Assembly (NCBI RefSeq): GCF_005239225.2
Contig: NC_133286.1
Coordinates: 21,466,572-21,530,571 of the forward strand
Source of the DNA: Populus alba
Lineage: Eukaryota; Streptophyta; Magnoliopsida; Malpighiales; Salicaceae
Direction: 5' to 3'
Length of the DNA: 64,000 nucleotides
How positions within the stretch are numbered: the first letter of the stretch is position 1; each line of letters opens with the position of its first letter. The position numbers and the translations under genes are program-made. Shown piece by piece: positions 1 to 12,594 of the stretch. Under the pieces are notes generated by a model. It searched no databases and was not told where the DNA came from. It worked only from the letters and a program-made list of their open reading frames with translations.

Positions 1-990
1 CATATACATGTATTATAAGAAAAAAAAAATATTGAAAAATTTAATGCAAGTTGAATATAAAAAACATGTACTATAATACTCATGTGCAGACATAAGCCCC
101 TTCAAATATAAAAATAGACCTCACGGAAAAGGTTAAGATGAAAGATTGAGATGAAAATCAATGGGAAAAAGAAAAGGGAAGAAATTAAAAACATCCATTA
201 TAAGTGGGACTTTGTTGCACTGTTTATGTTATGGTTACTTTTACTAACAGCATCGTAATACAAAGACACAGATCACTGTCTTGTTCTAAATTAACTTGTT
301 GTGTGAGTTGATAAATGTAATGTTGTAATTCCATATGATCTTTATTTCCAAGAGCCTTAATTTCCTCCAACATTTCAATCGTATTTCAAAGATAAAAGAA
401 TTGAATTCTGTGTTAAAACTTCTTTAATGAGGCTGGAGTTCTCGATTTATCATTGTTTAGAGCAATTTGGAAATGACTAGAGCAACATCAAACAAATCAC
501 AAATGAAATATATGCATGTAACATTCATTTATCACGAGGCAAGAATTAGGTTGCCCACGCAGAACCACTGCAGGTTGGTAAGGTTGATCATGCAAATGGC
601 GACCACTTGGCATTCAAAACCTTTATTATTTTTTCACGTAGTTTAGATGAGATCGAGTATGACATTACATGGAATAAATCACATAAATTCATTGATTCTT
701 ATGAAATCAGTGATTGTTAAAGCTTTATCACATGTTCTACTTTACAAAGACAAGAATCTAAACATGGGATAAGAGATGATTACAACCATGAATTTTGCAG
801 AATGGTGCTCCAACTTTAAGTGCAGAGCACGGTACATGTATCTGCTCAGAAAGAAGATGAAAACACACTTGTGTCATTTGGTTACATTGCGGGGGAAAAA
901 TAAAAGAATATGGGGAAGCAAATGAAGCAGGCTGATTTTATTCATGTCATACGGTTTCTTATTTTGATGGTACGAGACTCAAGTCAATGA
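1..990. other. Spacer downstream of MUS81, no gene seen
   Basis: AT-rich sequence with no long open frame and no recognisable coding similarity on either strand. The part next to the MUS81 stop codon probably holds that gene's 3' untranslated region and polyadenylation site. No tRNA-like or repeat structure was identified. Confidence 0.5.
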
Positions 991-3900
991 TCATTTTCCC
1001 CAGACTAATTGGAAGATGTTCCTACTGGCAACTGCAGTGACAGCATTGCTACTCTGCTTTCTAAGCATGTCCTCTTGAGCAGAAACATCACCATCCTTTC
1101 AAAGACAGACGATTAATGGAGTTAGATTAACCATGGGTGAATCAGCTCCTAAATAACTACTAAGACATAGCAAAGGCAAAGAAAACAATAAGAAAACGCG
1201 GGGGTAGATGACTCAAATTGCAAGTACATAATACTGCAGTCAACCAGGCCCTGGGGTTCACACTTCACACCCTTGCTCCATCAGGAACGAGGGTTTCCAA
1301 AATGTTCCTAAAGACTCCAAGCAAGACTTCATAAATTTATATTTTAGACAAAAAAAAATAACCACACAATTTATCACTTGCATTGTAGGAGGTAAGAACT
1401 GTCTTTTATCTTTTCAGCTCTCATGTAAACTTTGTTGAGGGAGAAAACAAAGGTCCTAACAGTTATGTAAGAATTCCTGTGACCAGGTGGATTTTCCTTG
1501 ATTCTTTAACTCAAAAACCAAACTGAACCAGTCAGATTATCTTTATTTTGTTGCACAAAGTCCCATGGGAATTGAACACTTACAAGAAGAGAATAGGCAC
1601 GGGCTAGAGATAGAAGTGTTGGGTACAAATTCAGAACAGCCACAGCAGTTTCCTCGGTCACTTGTGGAACCTTCATGCATGATTTCAAGAAACAACCAAC
1701 AGAAGTCACTCAACCAAATTTTGAAAAAATAAATTAAATGATTAACAAATAAACATTTTTCTTTCAAATATACAGCAGTGTCCAATAAATTAATAGTCTT
1801 TATGTATGTGTGCTCAAGGGTTCCTTGATAGAAAGTGGACTCATCTAAATGATTCTAAGTGCAGCTCTTACAAGAAAATTTAGTACCTGCATGAGCTGAA
1901 TGGCAAATACATCACTAACTGTCATTTTCTCCAAATCTTGGCACCTTTTGATAAATTCATCAAAAGGAGGACAAACCCTGGTGCTTTTGGACTGGTCCTC
2001 AGGCAGCAGTAAACTATAATATTGGGTTATTGACTGGGTAAGATGAGCGTATTTCTTCAGAGTATCACGCAAGGAATTTGTTCTCTGAACATCAAAGCCC
2101 TCCAGTATCTCTGTTGTAAAACAGCTGCAGATGATAGGATAAAAACAATTGAAGATCAAAAGTATATGAAATCCAAAGCACTCTGAAGAATATAGATAAG
2201 TGCATTTAGAATTTGGAAAATAACTTCCTAACTTTAGTTGGCATAAAATGCATCACAAAAATTGTTGAAAATGGGTTAAAAATGATCAGAACTTTGTAAT
2301 GAAAAAATTGTTGCTACAAGAAGTGAAAACAACAACCACTCCCAGCTATTGAATATAAAATTTAGAATTGTCCATGGCTGCCAGTCATCACAAAATCCAG
2401 AAAGAAATGGATAACTGTACCATAGAATCAACAACTACCCTTTATTACTCAACTAAACTAGTAGAGTTCTAAACTGATAGGATGTTAATCAAATTGGCTA
2501 CATGCAGCTGAAATAACAGCCACCTTATCAGACCATACATCATTGCATAAAACATTGGAAAATGTAGGTTATTGTTACTTTGGCTTTATCAACCAAAACA
2601 ATCTTTCCTTCAAAAAGAAAAAAGAAAAGAAAAGAATCTAAAAGCCATCACAGTATCTTTAGATAAGTAAAAAATGTCACTGACAACTTCAAGAGCATCT
2701 CAACAACCCACATCAGCATCAGAGTATCCTAATATCCAATTCAAAAGAGAAATTTAATTCAGAAAGAACTGGCTGTTACATAAAAGAAAAGTCTTACGCT
2801 GTTTTGATGCTCTCAGCAGCTTCAGAAGAATTTGGATCACCTTCAACAAGATACATCAGCTTCTTGAGTCCACATCTCTGATGACATGCAAGTTGCAAAT
2901 TTTATAAAAATTGTTATTATTGAATCTAACTGAGGTACTACAAGTAAAGTGCTATGATTGGAAAGCTGTACTACCAAATTCAATGAGAGGATTTCATAAA
3001 GAACCAGTTCCCTCACATCACAGGAAACAGAATAATTATAGAAAAAGAAATGAAATACGAACTAATAAGGGAAAAGTGAGTGTAATAACTAATAAACAAT
3101 AAGAATATTTTCCTTGCTTTAATTAATGGTGCTTGTAATAAAGGCTTTTTGCTTTTTCAGATTTGAAATGATCAACATTCCTACTTAATTGCATAGAAAG
3201 AACTTAATTACATTCACAAATTTGAATCCCATCAACATTCACCCAAAACATCGTCAAAATCCATTGAAAGAACAAACAAATAGATAACTATCCAAGGAAT
3301 TCTTTGAAACAACAGTTACAATTTGTGAAAGAAAAAAATGCACAAGAAAGTTTTCCTAAATCTTTAGATAGCGCAAAGGAATTAACCAGAAATTATCAAA
3401 GATTTTGGAGTACTTTCTTGTGAATTTTGTAGAAAAAAGAAAACATTTGCATGAGTTTTTTCAGAATTTTAACAGATAAAAAGGAAATGGCCGGAGATTA
3501 TCAGATGCAATTTCCAGGTGTTTTCGGAATATTCAAACAATTATTGCTAGGATAGCATGTACAAACAAACCCATACCCTTTGTCAAAGAAGCATGTTCTG
3601 TCAACAATATCAAACCAACTTGACCTAGCTATGGCTCTATACCATGAAGTCAACACCTATATTGACTACTAGAGATATTTTGCAATTTCAACATAAAGCA
3701 CGGTGATAAAGATATGTCAAAGGCAAAAAAGTCAAACTGCCAGATGGTTAGTGAAATAACTTCACAAAACTATTATTATCGATGTTCATATTGTGTTACT
3801 GTAAGAAACTTTCTGGATACAAAGGAAAAAGTGAGCAAAAGATAACATTATATCAATAAACAACATCATTAACACATTAAATTCATAGGGGAAACATTGA

Positions 3901-6900
3901 GATGGAAAATGACGTACAAGAAGCCTCAGTTTCTGATCTCTATAACGATTATCCCTTATTGAAGAACGCAGATCATCAACTTTCTTTCTCTCAACAATAA
4001 AATCAAGAACATATTCACTGAGGAGATATTTATGGCGAGCTATCCATATTCCATCTCCAACTGGTAACCGCCTAACCTGTGGAATTTTCAAAATGCATGT
4101 CTTTATCCATAACACTTAGTTGAATAGGAGAAAAAAAGCATGCACATTTTCCACAGCACACAGTGGAAATAACAGAAACTGCAAAATTTAGTTTCATCCT
4201 TTTTTAATAATGATGACGTTTCTGATTTGTTAAATCCATCAAAGTTACCAAGCCAAAGTGCTATTACATGGACCTTAAAACAATTTTATACAAGCAGACC
4301 TTGTTGCAAATTATTGGATCCAGGAATTTACATATTTTTCAGCAAAAACACAAGCCAGTCTAGAACAAGTGGTGACTGTAACACCTTGCTCTTTGTTGAA
4401 GCTTCATAAAAAGATCAAACAAGCCTACCTGTATTTTGATTTTATGCTCCTTGCAAATGCACTCAATAAGTTTCCTACCCCTCGAACTGTAAACCATAAA
4501 CAGGCAGGACAAACACAGTAAGCTAATGCATCGAGAATAGATGTTTAACCATACCACCATAAATAGCATGAAATTAGAACCCACACAGGACCAAAAGAAC
4601 AAAAAGCTGACAGGTAAACAGTAATTATATGATTTAAAGACAACATTAAAACCTATGTTAAGCGGCAGAATTAATGTCCTGGGCAGAGCAAAAAAGGCTT
4701 CAGTTTCAAGTTGCTAACCACTGAATGGCAAACTGCTCTCGATCATCCAATATTAGGATAACTTCATATACATCCTCAAATCTCTCCCCAGAGCTCAGAG
4801 GTGGCAAACTTAAAACATTCATATTTGTATCCAAGCGGTCCGAAGATGACTTCTTCATAGCATGCTCCTAAAGAATAATGGCAAGATTAAGGATGGCTAG
4901 CCATCAAAAGTAAACAAAGATATTCAATGCCTTGCAAAACAAAGAAATTGCATCAACAATGCTACAGAACAAAACATTGAATCTTGATGTGCACATACAG
5001 ATGATGAGCAAGCTCTCATAGAAAATGATCTGGAAGTGGAACAGGCAGAAGTTAGATTTGGCATATTTGGACCATCACAATTGGAACCCATTTGATTGCT
5101 CTTAGTAGCAGGGTCAACTTGACCTGGACGTTTACAAAGCCTTGGATAAGAAACTTTTTCCACATTTTCAACAGGACTGATAATAGCATTCAAAAAGGTA
5201 TCCTTGTTACCATTTGAAAATGTGCAAGCAGTTGATGTTGATCGGAAGTCTTCTGTTAGAGTTTGAGGCTCTGAATGCACACCATAAATGAGATCTTCTC
5301 GAAGATGACACAGAACAGCTGGCCAAAGTGATGATATCTCCTTGTACTGGGAAGTTTCTGAGACTTCAGAAAAAGCAAGAAGAACTTTTTCTTTGGAGTA
5401 CCCCATGCGCATAAACTACAGAACAGGAATCCAAATCAAAGAAGAAGAAAAGGAAAGGAAAGAATTACATAGCACCCCAAAAACAATTGTGCAATGAACT
5501 AAAACAGCAAAATAAATTTTCAAAAGTGACCACACAAATCACTGCTAGTAGTCTTGGAAATGATATATGGTATAAAAGACTGAAAATAAAGAAATTGCAT
5601 CGGTGGACATGAAAAATTCAGGCTTTTTTATTATTAAAACATTTGTCAGAGATAAATGGTGAGCAGTGTTCTACAGTCAAGCTAAGAGCAGAAGACTTTC
5701 AAGAGGCTCCAGGATTGAGGTTTAGACATTCAGTGATACAGAACTAAAGAAGATTTGCAAGAAAAGAAGGCACACCCTCTCAAGTGATTCAAGGGGAACA
5801 TCTATTGATTTCTTCTGCCTACTTAAGGCAATGGAAGCAAATGTCGCTCCCCTAGCTGAATCAGGGCGAGCAGACTCCATATCTGATATATTAAGCATGT
5901 TCAGATCAGAAGACCCCTCTAAATTAGCCAAATTATCTCCAGGATCCTCCATACGAGATCTAATGAGGCATTCACGTGCTGTTTCCCGCCCTTCATCAGT
6001 CAGCATGTATCTGCAAGTAACAGAGGCTCATCCAATTTTACATTGAAAGCATCAATAAGCAGGGAAGAAGAATGAAGCATTAACTAATTGAACCAGATTC
6101 ACATTCATGAATTTGATCCAAGCATTAAATGTTGACTTTTTGAGACATGTTCACTAGCATGCACACAGAGCATAATTAATCAGCATTTGCTAATTAGGCC
6201 ACTATGAGACATCATCAAATTATCTCACTGATAAATTCATATTGACTCTTTTCTTTCAAGTCCTGAACCTTAAATCCATTCTTGAACCAAGTACCACTCA
6301 ATCAAGATCTGCAAAACATTCCACTTATGCAGTAAAAAACACAAATTTTTGGAGTTGTTTTCATACGTATCCAAAAAAATAGTGTTCTGTGTCTTTCTCT
6401 TTTTTTCTTTTTTTTGCCAGCCTAGTATTTTTTTTATCTTATGAAAGTCTATGGCACATGGATAAATTCCATCCCTTATGTGCTCTCAGCCCAAATAACC
6501 ATCAAATACATTTTTCTGATAGCATGTGCAGCAAAGACATAGAGTTCAAAGTCCACACATAAATTGTCTAACAATAGCCAATCATTACAAATGTCACCTA
6601 TCACATCACACCTAAATAACTTTAAACCAGCAATAAAGCATAAATAGGTTACATTTTTATTTCTTACCAACAGAGCATACATGCTTAATTGTGGAACCCT
6701 AGCAACTAATCCCACCTAGTTAAGTCAATCCACACCAACTACCTTAATTTCCTGCTTGGTTTCAAGCCCATCTTACTTAACAAATTATAGACCCTAGATG
6801 AAAAGGATGAATGGAAATACGAAAAGAAAAGCCATACTTGGCAGGGCAACTTGATTTAACAACCAATCCTTTGTTTATCAATGTCGTCATGCAACTCCAT

Positions 6901-8273
6901 CCACTGAACCACTCCCTTGAACTTCCAAATTGTGAAGGTTTCCCTTTCCCCTTCTCTGGCCTAAGAAAGCAGGCACAAACCAGAAACTGAATCATCAATG
7001 AGCTTCAAAAATAAATTTAAGAATATGATAAGCATATCTAAATGCATAATAATAATAACAACAACATACACAATTGGTGCCCGAGAAAGTCCGCTCACTT
7101 CAGCAGCATCAATAAGCTCTTGTTTATGCATAAATTCTTTACTGTTTACAGTCTCCCTGCCAATAACATATTCAAATCAAAATTCAAAAACATTTTAAAA
7201 AAAAAGAATAAAGAAGCATAAAGAGAGAAAGTGATGTCTGTTTACCTGTACAGGGTTATAAGCAAGGCATAGGACACAGAATTCCTTTGTGGCAGATAAC
7301 GTTTTGCTACTTGTGCTCTCTTACCTAAACAACTAAAACGTTATAGCAAATCAGGACAGTGACAATCAATGACCCAAGTGAACTGATAGATAAACAGCAT
7401 GGGATGAACGTGATCATACATACCCTTTTTGGTCAAGTCTTCTGGTTCAGAACTCCCTGAACCGTTATCAAAAAACCCTTCCATTAGCCTAACTATCCAT
7501 TTACCTACACCCCTGTACAAAAATACCACCAAGTTATTCCACAAAAGGTAGACTTTTCCATCAATTCAAATTACCAGGAAAAAAAGCAGACAAATTGAAA
7601 TATAATCATGTAGTTGCAAGTAAGCATGAAAACCCTTACTTTCTCAGACAATGAAATCTTAAGAAAATATGATCACCAACAATCAATACACACATGTTCA
7701 CGCTAGCACTCAATTTCATAGAATTCTTCTAGAGTTCTAGTCTGCATTCACTTCAAAGCTTTTGCATCTACCATTCCCATCTCTACTACATTTTTTTAAC
7801 CATTTCCCTCATAAAACAAAACACAGAAAATGCATGGCTGTTTTTTCAACATATCTACAAAGAGAGACCATTTAACTAACCTCAAAGGGAAAATTCCCCA
7901 TCTTTTTTCAGATTTCAGCACCTAAATACATTAAAAAAAAAAATCTCGCACCCTTTTCAAAAGATATCAAGTGCCCACCAACATGCCCTAAAACCCAAAA
8001 AGCTAACAACTTTCCCCAAAAGACACAATCTTTAAGTCAGCAAAAACACCACAATTGCAATCCAAAACAACAGACATACTTGATTTGAGATAAATCCTTG
8101 AGGTTCTTGATAGGAATCGTTGAACAACACACACTGCTATAGGCCTTGGAAAGTGTCATTTCCAAATTCTCTGATAACCCTTTAGGGCTTTCTACCAATT
8201 CTTGCCTCTTTTGTAGCATGTAAGATACAAGGTCTTCATTTTCAGAGCAAAGTACCCTTTTTTGGTTCTGCAT
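991..8273 (-). CDS. MUS81: Crossover junction endonuclease MUS81, 14 exons
   Basis: Catalytic subunit of the XPF-type nuclease that, with EME1, cuts stalled forks, flaps and Holliday-like junctions in the nucleus. Exons: 8273-8080, 7512-7424, 7324-7246, 7156-7070, 6960-6838, 6010-5776, 5415-4999, 4867-4719, 4486-4429, 4076-3918, 2877-2798, 2124-1887, 1670-1584, 1095-991. They sum to 2100 nt (699 residues) with continuous phase. An N-terminal helix-hairpin-helix includes GVGKWIVRLM (about residue 65), followed by a winged-helix region. The ERCC4 nuclease domain shows LDDREQF, VGDGIWIARHK (about 484) and VERKKVDDL (about 506), the GD..ERKxxxD metal-binding motif. A C-terminal helix-hairpin-helix contains QVTEETAVAVLNLYP, and the protein ends LVWGK. 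All catalytic residues are present, so it looks functional. It is slightly longer than I recall for Arabidopsis MUS81. One donor choice (exon 4) was set by frame. Confidence 0.95.
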
Positions 8274-8640
8274 TTTTGGGTGATTGGATTTTTAGGTTTT
8301 GATTTGATTTGGGGATTTGAAGGGAGAATTTAGGGGTTAATTGGATTAGGGTTTTTGATTTAGAGAGACAGAGAGAGGGAGAGAAATCGCGCCAGGTTTG
8401 TGGGGCTGTGGGATTTGAAATTGGTGTTATTATGGGCTGGGCCTTATCTGGGCTAATATTGTGATTGGTCCTTTGATTGAAAACTAATTAGCAGGTACAA
8501 CTTTTATTTTTTTATTCCCGTAGAAATATAGAATAGAAAACATAACAAATTTAGAACCTTGATACTATAAAATGGAATAAAAAATGTATTATTAAACCTG
8601 CCATTAACCCGATAACTCGTGATCTTAATCACTAATATCT
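8274..8640 (-). promoter_or_regulatory. MUS81 5' untranslated region and promoter
   Basis: Pyrimidine-rich on the minus strand immediately upstream of the MUS81 start, with GAGAGA-type runs on the plus strand near 8361-8384. No clear TATA box was assigned. The assignment rests only on position next to the start codon. Confidence 0.35.
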
Positions 8641-8872
8641 TGTTTATTTTTATGTTTTAAAAATATTTTTAAAAAAATTAAATTTTTTATTTTTTATTTC
8701 AAATTAATATTAATATATTTTTAGTATTTTCTAATCATTTTAATGCGCTGATATTAAAAATAATTTTTTAAAAATAAAAAAATATATTATTTTGATGTAT
8801 TTTTTAAGTAAAAACATTTTAAAAAACAATCGCGACCAAACTCTTAAACACACCCTAACTTGAGTCAGATAT
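8641..8872. repeat. AT-rich MITE-like repeat, Salicaceae type
   Basis: An AT-rich unit starting TGTTTAT and ending AAACACA, with the internal signature TCATTTTAATGCGCTGAT followed by runs of A and T. The ends are imperfect inverted repeats (TGTTT/AAACA). Related degenerate sequence occurs at 17,380-17,510 and, inverted, at 42,470-42,640. I associate this signature with poplar intergenic DNA from memory only. No open frame. Confidence 0.5.
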
Positions 8873-9071
8873 TAAATTAAATCAAGTAAAAACTGATTTC
8901 GTATGATCTAGTTGATTTGTTATGTTAATTTATGACATAGTTAAGACTAGTTTGACTATAAAAAATTTAAGATGATATAATTTTTAAAAAAAATTAACTT
9001 AAAAATGATGTTGTTTTTTTAGTAACTCGGGTTAATTCGCATAAACTATGACCCGAACCTTAGGTGGAGTC

Positions 9072-9382
9072 ATTGTTTTAAAATCTTGACTGGCCCGGTG
9101 GATCGCCCCGAGACCCGACTAATCTAGGACCTGAACCAATCCAAGTTAAAGAAAAAAAAAACATTGTCGACCTAGTTAAAAACTGGGGTTAACCTAGTAA
9201 ACTGATTGGCCTAACTTAACCCATTCAAACCTCGATTATCAACTCATTAACTATTTATTTATTTATTTTATAAAACCATATTGTTTTAATTTTTAAAAAA
9301 AAATAGTTAGTATTGACCCGATAAACTCTCACAACTTAGGTCTTATTCAAATCAACAATTAACTAGGTTTTAAAATTATATG
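9072..9382. repeat. GGCCCGG-core dispersed repeat, copy 1
   Basis: Begins CATTGTTTTAAAATCTTGAC, continues with a CCGGGTC/GACCCG-rich core, and ends near AGGTTTTAAAATTATATG. The same layout is better preserved at 59,538-59,812, where both ends carry CATAGTTT/AAACTATG inverted repeats. It has no coding capacity and is probably an old non-autonomous DNA element. Confidence 0.45.
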
Positions 9383-10570
9383 TTTGCATTAATTCTACAT
9401 TTAAAAAATTTCTCAAATGCTACTTCATTTACATTTGGACAAAAGTGAAGAATAAAGGATCAATGCTAATAAAACAAAATAATTTTACTTCTTACATTAG
9501 AATGGTTTGAAATGGCTATGGTAGAAACATAGAGTAAAGTCCACCACTGAAGCAAAAGGAAGAACGATGGCTATGGATCATTTCATTTCTCTAGCTCCAT
9601 CAATTCTGTCCCATGCACTTTATTGACATGGGAATAAATCCAAACACACCCCGACACTAAATTAATGTCCAAATATAATACCAGTGGAGTTATGAGTTTT
9701 ATTTAGAAACAAAATAACTCCCATTTTCCCATGTGTGTTCAATTGGCATAAAACTTCTATTTTTTTTTAAAGAGTGTTTGTTTATGTTTTTTTTTCTTTT
9801 TTTTTCTGTACATTTTAAATTGCATTTTAAAATTAAAATCACCATCTTAAATGTTTTCTATATCTGAAAAATAGTTTGAAACGCATAAAAAAAAAACTAA
9901 ATAAATTAATGGGCTCTTAGTAAGCTTAATATACTTGGTAAATAAGATAAGATCTTCTTGCATGACTTTAGTGAGTTTTTTCTTAGTTAAAATATATGTA
10001 AACAAACAATTTACTTGTTTTTTCATAACAAAAAAAATGAAGTAGTGATTGGCTATCGTTATAGTAATCACTAAATAGATAAGTGATCTATATTATTATT
10101 TAGAGCTAAACCATATTAAGAATTAATATTTTTTTGTGTGTGTGTGAATGTAAATATAGATAACCTAATTAGTACTGCGATGTGCTACATAAAATATCAC
10201 ATTACCAAACAATGTTTAATTTTTTTTTTAAAAAAAACTTAATTTAAATGCATGAAAGCTAATATTATACAATTATTAATATTAAAAATATGTTTAAGAA
10301 ATACATCACGGGATACATGTCTTAAAAAAATATAAAATTCTTTTTTTTTTATGAGGTGTATCGTACCTCATAAAAAAATACATTCTAAAAAAAAATCCAA
10401 CTCTTGAGAAGAATGAAATTCATACTTTTTATAAGATGCTTCACACACAAACACATATATTTTTAAAAAACAAAAAAAAACTTTAAATGGTTAGCTAGTT
10501 CCACAATCTTACCCTATGATCCACCTCGATAGAACCAAAATCCTCATGTTCCTTAATCCCTCAGCTTGTT
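9383..10570. other. AT-rich spacer, no gene seen
   Basis: Long A and T homopolymers and no convincing coding frame. A 74-codon minus-strand open frame at 9847-10071 has low-complexity composition and no recognisable similarity, so it was not called. Confidence 0.4.
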
Positions 10571-10683
10571 TGAATCTTGAAGTGTTACACATACTAACGC
10601 ATATTACCTACCCAAATTATGGATAATTGAATCTTGAAGTGTTACACATGCTAACGCATATTACCTACGAAATTATGGATAAG
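10571..10683. repeat. Two-copy tandem repeat, 57-bp period
   Basis: TGAATCTTGAAGTGTTACAC begins at 10,571 and again at 10,628. The two units differ by a few substitutions and a short indel. They lie about 320 bp upstream of the lipid-transfer pseudogene start, in what would have been its promoter. Confidence 0.8.
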
Positions 10684-11002
10684 GTTTAGGCATGCACAAC
10701 ACTCTCTTTCGAAAACTTTTGTATAAAACAACCATGATCATCATTTTTTCTTATTCACATGGAATATTTATACCAATTTATATGCACATCAATTAATTTT
10801 CATGAACTTTAAAATTAATGATTAAATAAATCTTCAATAATTATTAATATCAACAATCTCAGAACTCAGACCTGAGACCACAAGAAGAATATATTCTTTA
10901 ATTCTAAATTTTTATTATCAAACCACCTACTAAATAGTTTATGATCACCATCTTGCTCGCACTCATACAACAAATACAACCACCGGAGAGGGAGAAGAGA
11001 TC

Positions 11003-11297
11003 ATGGCAGTCTTGAACGTCAATTTCATGATGTTGGCTATTTTTGCAACGACCGGAATCTTAATTTCCAGTAACAAAGTAGCCCTTGGCCAAGAATGCCA
11101 GGTGACTTGCAAGGCTTGATAACACAGTGTGCTAAGGATGTTCAAAGACTAGAGCGACCGACGGACCCATCTCCGGGGTGCTGCAATGCACTCAAGACTG
11201 TTGATGTCCCTTGTGTGTGTAAATGCATTACTAGGGATATTGAAGCTATCATTGATATGGCAAAAGTGGCTCCTGTTGCTGAATACACGTGGAAGTA
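11003..11297 (+). pseudogene. Non-specific lipid-transfer protein pseudogene (8-Cys family), exon 1
   Basis: The ATG at 11,003 opens a hydrophobic signal peptide (MAVLNVNFMMLAIFATTGIL...) followed by GQECQ, the first conserved cysteine. One G is then missing from an expected GGG near 11,100 and translation stops a few codons later. The rest of the domain reads on in another frame: DLQGLITQCAKDVQ, PSPGCCNALKTVDVPCVCK, which supplies the Cys, CC and CxC spacing typical of nsLTP proteins. At the exon end, where the family normally has YCGK, the frame reads EYTWK, so a cysteine is lost too. No second exon was found in the AT-rich DNA that follows. Secreted lipid-binding or defence protein by family. 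Call: disrupted gene or relic; a single-base assembly error could explain the first lesion but not the lost cysteine. Confidence 0.7.
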
Positions 11298-11980
11298 AGT
11301 ATTATTTATTTATTTTGAATATTTATAAAAACTTAAAACATAAATCAGTTTATATAAATCAAGATTGATAAAAGGTATAGCCAGTAATATTTTAAATTTA
11401 TTTTCTAGATTATTAATTTTAATTTTATAAATTTTAAAACCATTTAAAAACTTATATAATTATTAACTTTAATATATGTGAAATTAGTTGATATACACAT
11501 AAATTAATATTGAATATTTATATTAATTTTTTAAAAAATTTATATATTTAAAATTACATTTAAAATTATTTTTCAATGCTTTTTAGATTTTTATTTAACA
11601 TAAAAAATATTAAATAATATTAAAAATCTAAAAAAAAACTTATTTTAATATATCTTGAAAAATAATGTTCACCGCCATTTCAGACCCAATCAATTAATGT
11701 GATATGATGTACAGATTTACTTTAAGATTTTTCACCCTGTAATGGAGGGCAATTTTGCCAACACACCTTACCATTTGTCCCCCGTCACAATCATCTGCCC
11801 CTTTGACCCTTTCCACCATCTTTTACCTGATAAACTTCAAACTTAAAAAACACGAAAATAAATAAAAATATCTCTCCAATAGCCTCAAATCAACCGTCGA
11901 TGCCCACCAATCACTCTCCACCGTCGATGCTGTTCCCCAACGAAAGTTCTAGTATCATCCTTTATCCACTTCGACTCCCA
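11298..11980. other. AT-rich spacer before ERD15
   Basis: Long AT-rich tracts up to about 11,660, possibly a degenerate inverted copy of the AT-rich repeat at 8641. The rest is more balanced promoter-like DNA leading to ERD15. No coding frame was recognised. Confidence 0.35.
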
Positions 11981-11981
11981 C

Positions 11982-11989
11982 CACGTGTC
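11982..11989 (+). promoter_or_regulatory. G-box/ABRE upstream of ERD15
   Basis: CCACGTGTC contains the palindromic CACGTG core and the ACGTGTC abscisic-acid response element. It lies about 610 bp before the ERD15 start codon, or about 190 bp before the end of the proposed leader exon. This fits the drought and ABA responsiveness known for ERD15 genes; function here is inferred. Confidence 0.5.
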
Positions 11990-12174
11990 CGTTTTACTCA
12001 CCGCCTTATCCTTTTAAACCTTAGGTTCGGAAAACCAACCAGGCTCGGACTATAGATTTTCCTCCTTGTCCAGATGCTTCCTTTGTCCATTAACAGTAAT
12101 AACTTCCACTAGATTCTCTCAGTAAACCTTGCTGATCGCCACTGGATAAATTTAAGCCCTTTGTGGATCGAAAG

Positions 12175-12586
12175 GTAAAGCAGTTACTATGATCTCATTG
12201 CTTTGCTAATGTATATCTTGATGGTTTTTTTTCTTTTTTTGAATTGGTGATGAAAAGCTTTAAAGTTTGTTGTTCTATTGTTTTTGTGATGATATTGATG
12301 GATTCTTTGTTCTGGATTTTGGATTTTTGTTGTTTTTTCTGTTATGATTGATGTTTCTGTTTCTGTTTCTGTATCTTTTTCTTTTTTTTTTTGGGTGATT
12401 TGGGATGATTTGTGAGATGTTTTGTGGTTTTACGGGGTCTAGGATTCATGATCTTTGATTCTTTGTTAAAAGGGTGTTTGGATTCGATTGGAGATAACCG
12501 GTTAGGTTTGATGATAAAGATCGACTCTTGATTGTTGCTGTTTCAAGGAAATTGACTATTGTTGTGATTGGATTGATTGAATAAAG
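12175..12586 (+). other. Probable intron in the ERD15 5' leader
   Basis: AAAG|GTAAAGCA at the left end and AATAAAG|GTGGTG at the right end bound a T-rich segment ending eight bases before the ATG. Leader introns are common in plant stress genes. This is inferred from splice consensus only. The open frame that enters from this segment begins at a TTG, not an ATG. Confidence 0.5.
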
Positions 12587-12594
12587 GTGGTGAA

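Noticed and set aside
12577..12594. N-terminal extension of ERD15 from a frame opening at 12,577
   Set aside because: That frame begins with TTG, and the segment probably lies across a leader-intron acceptor. The PAM2 protein starts naturally at the ATG at 12,595.
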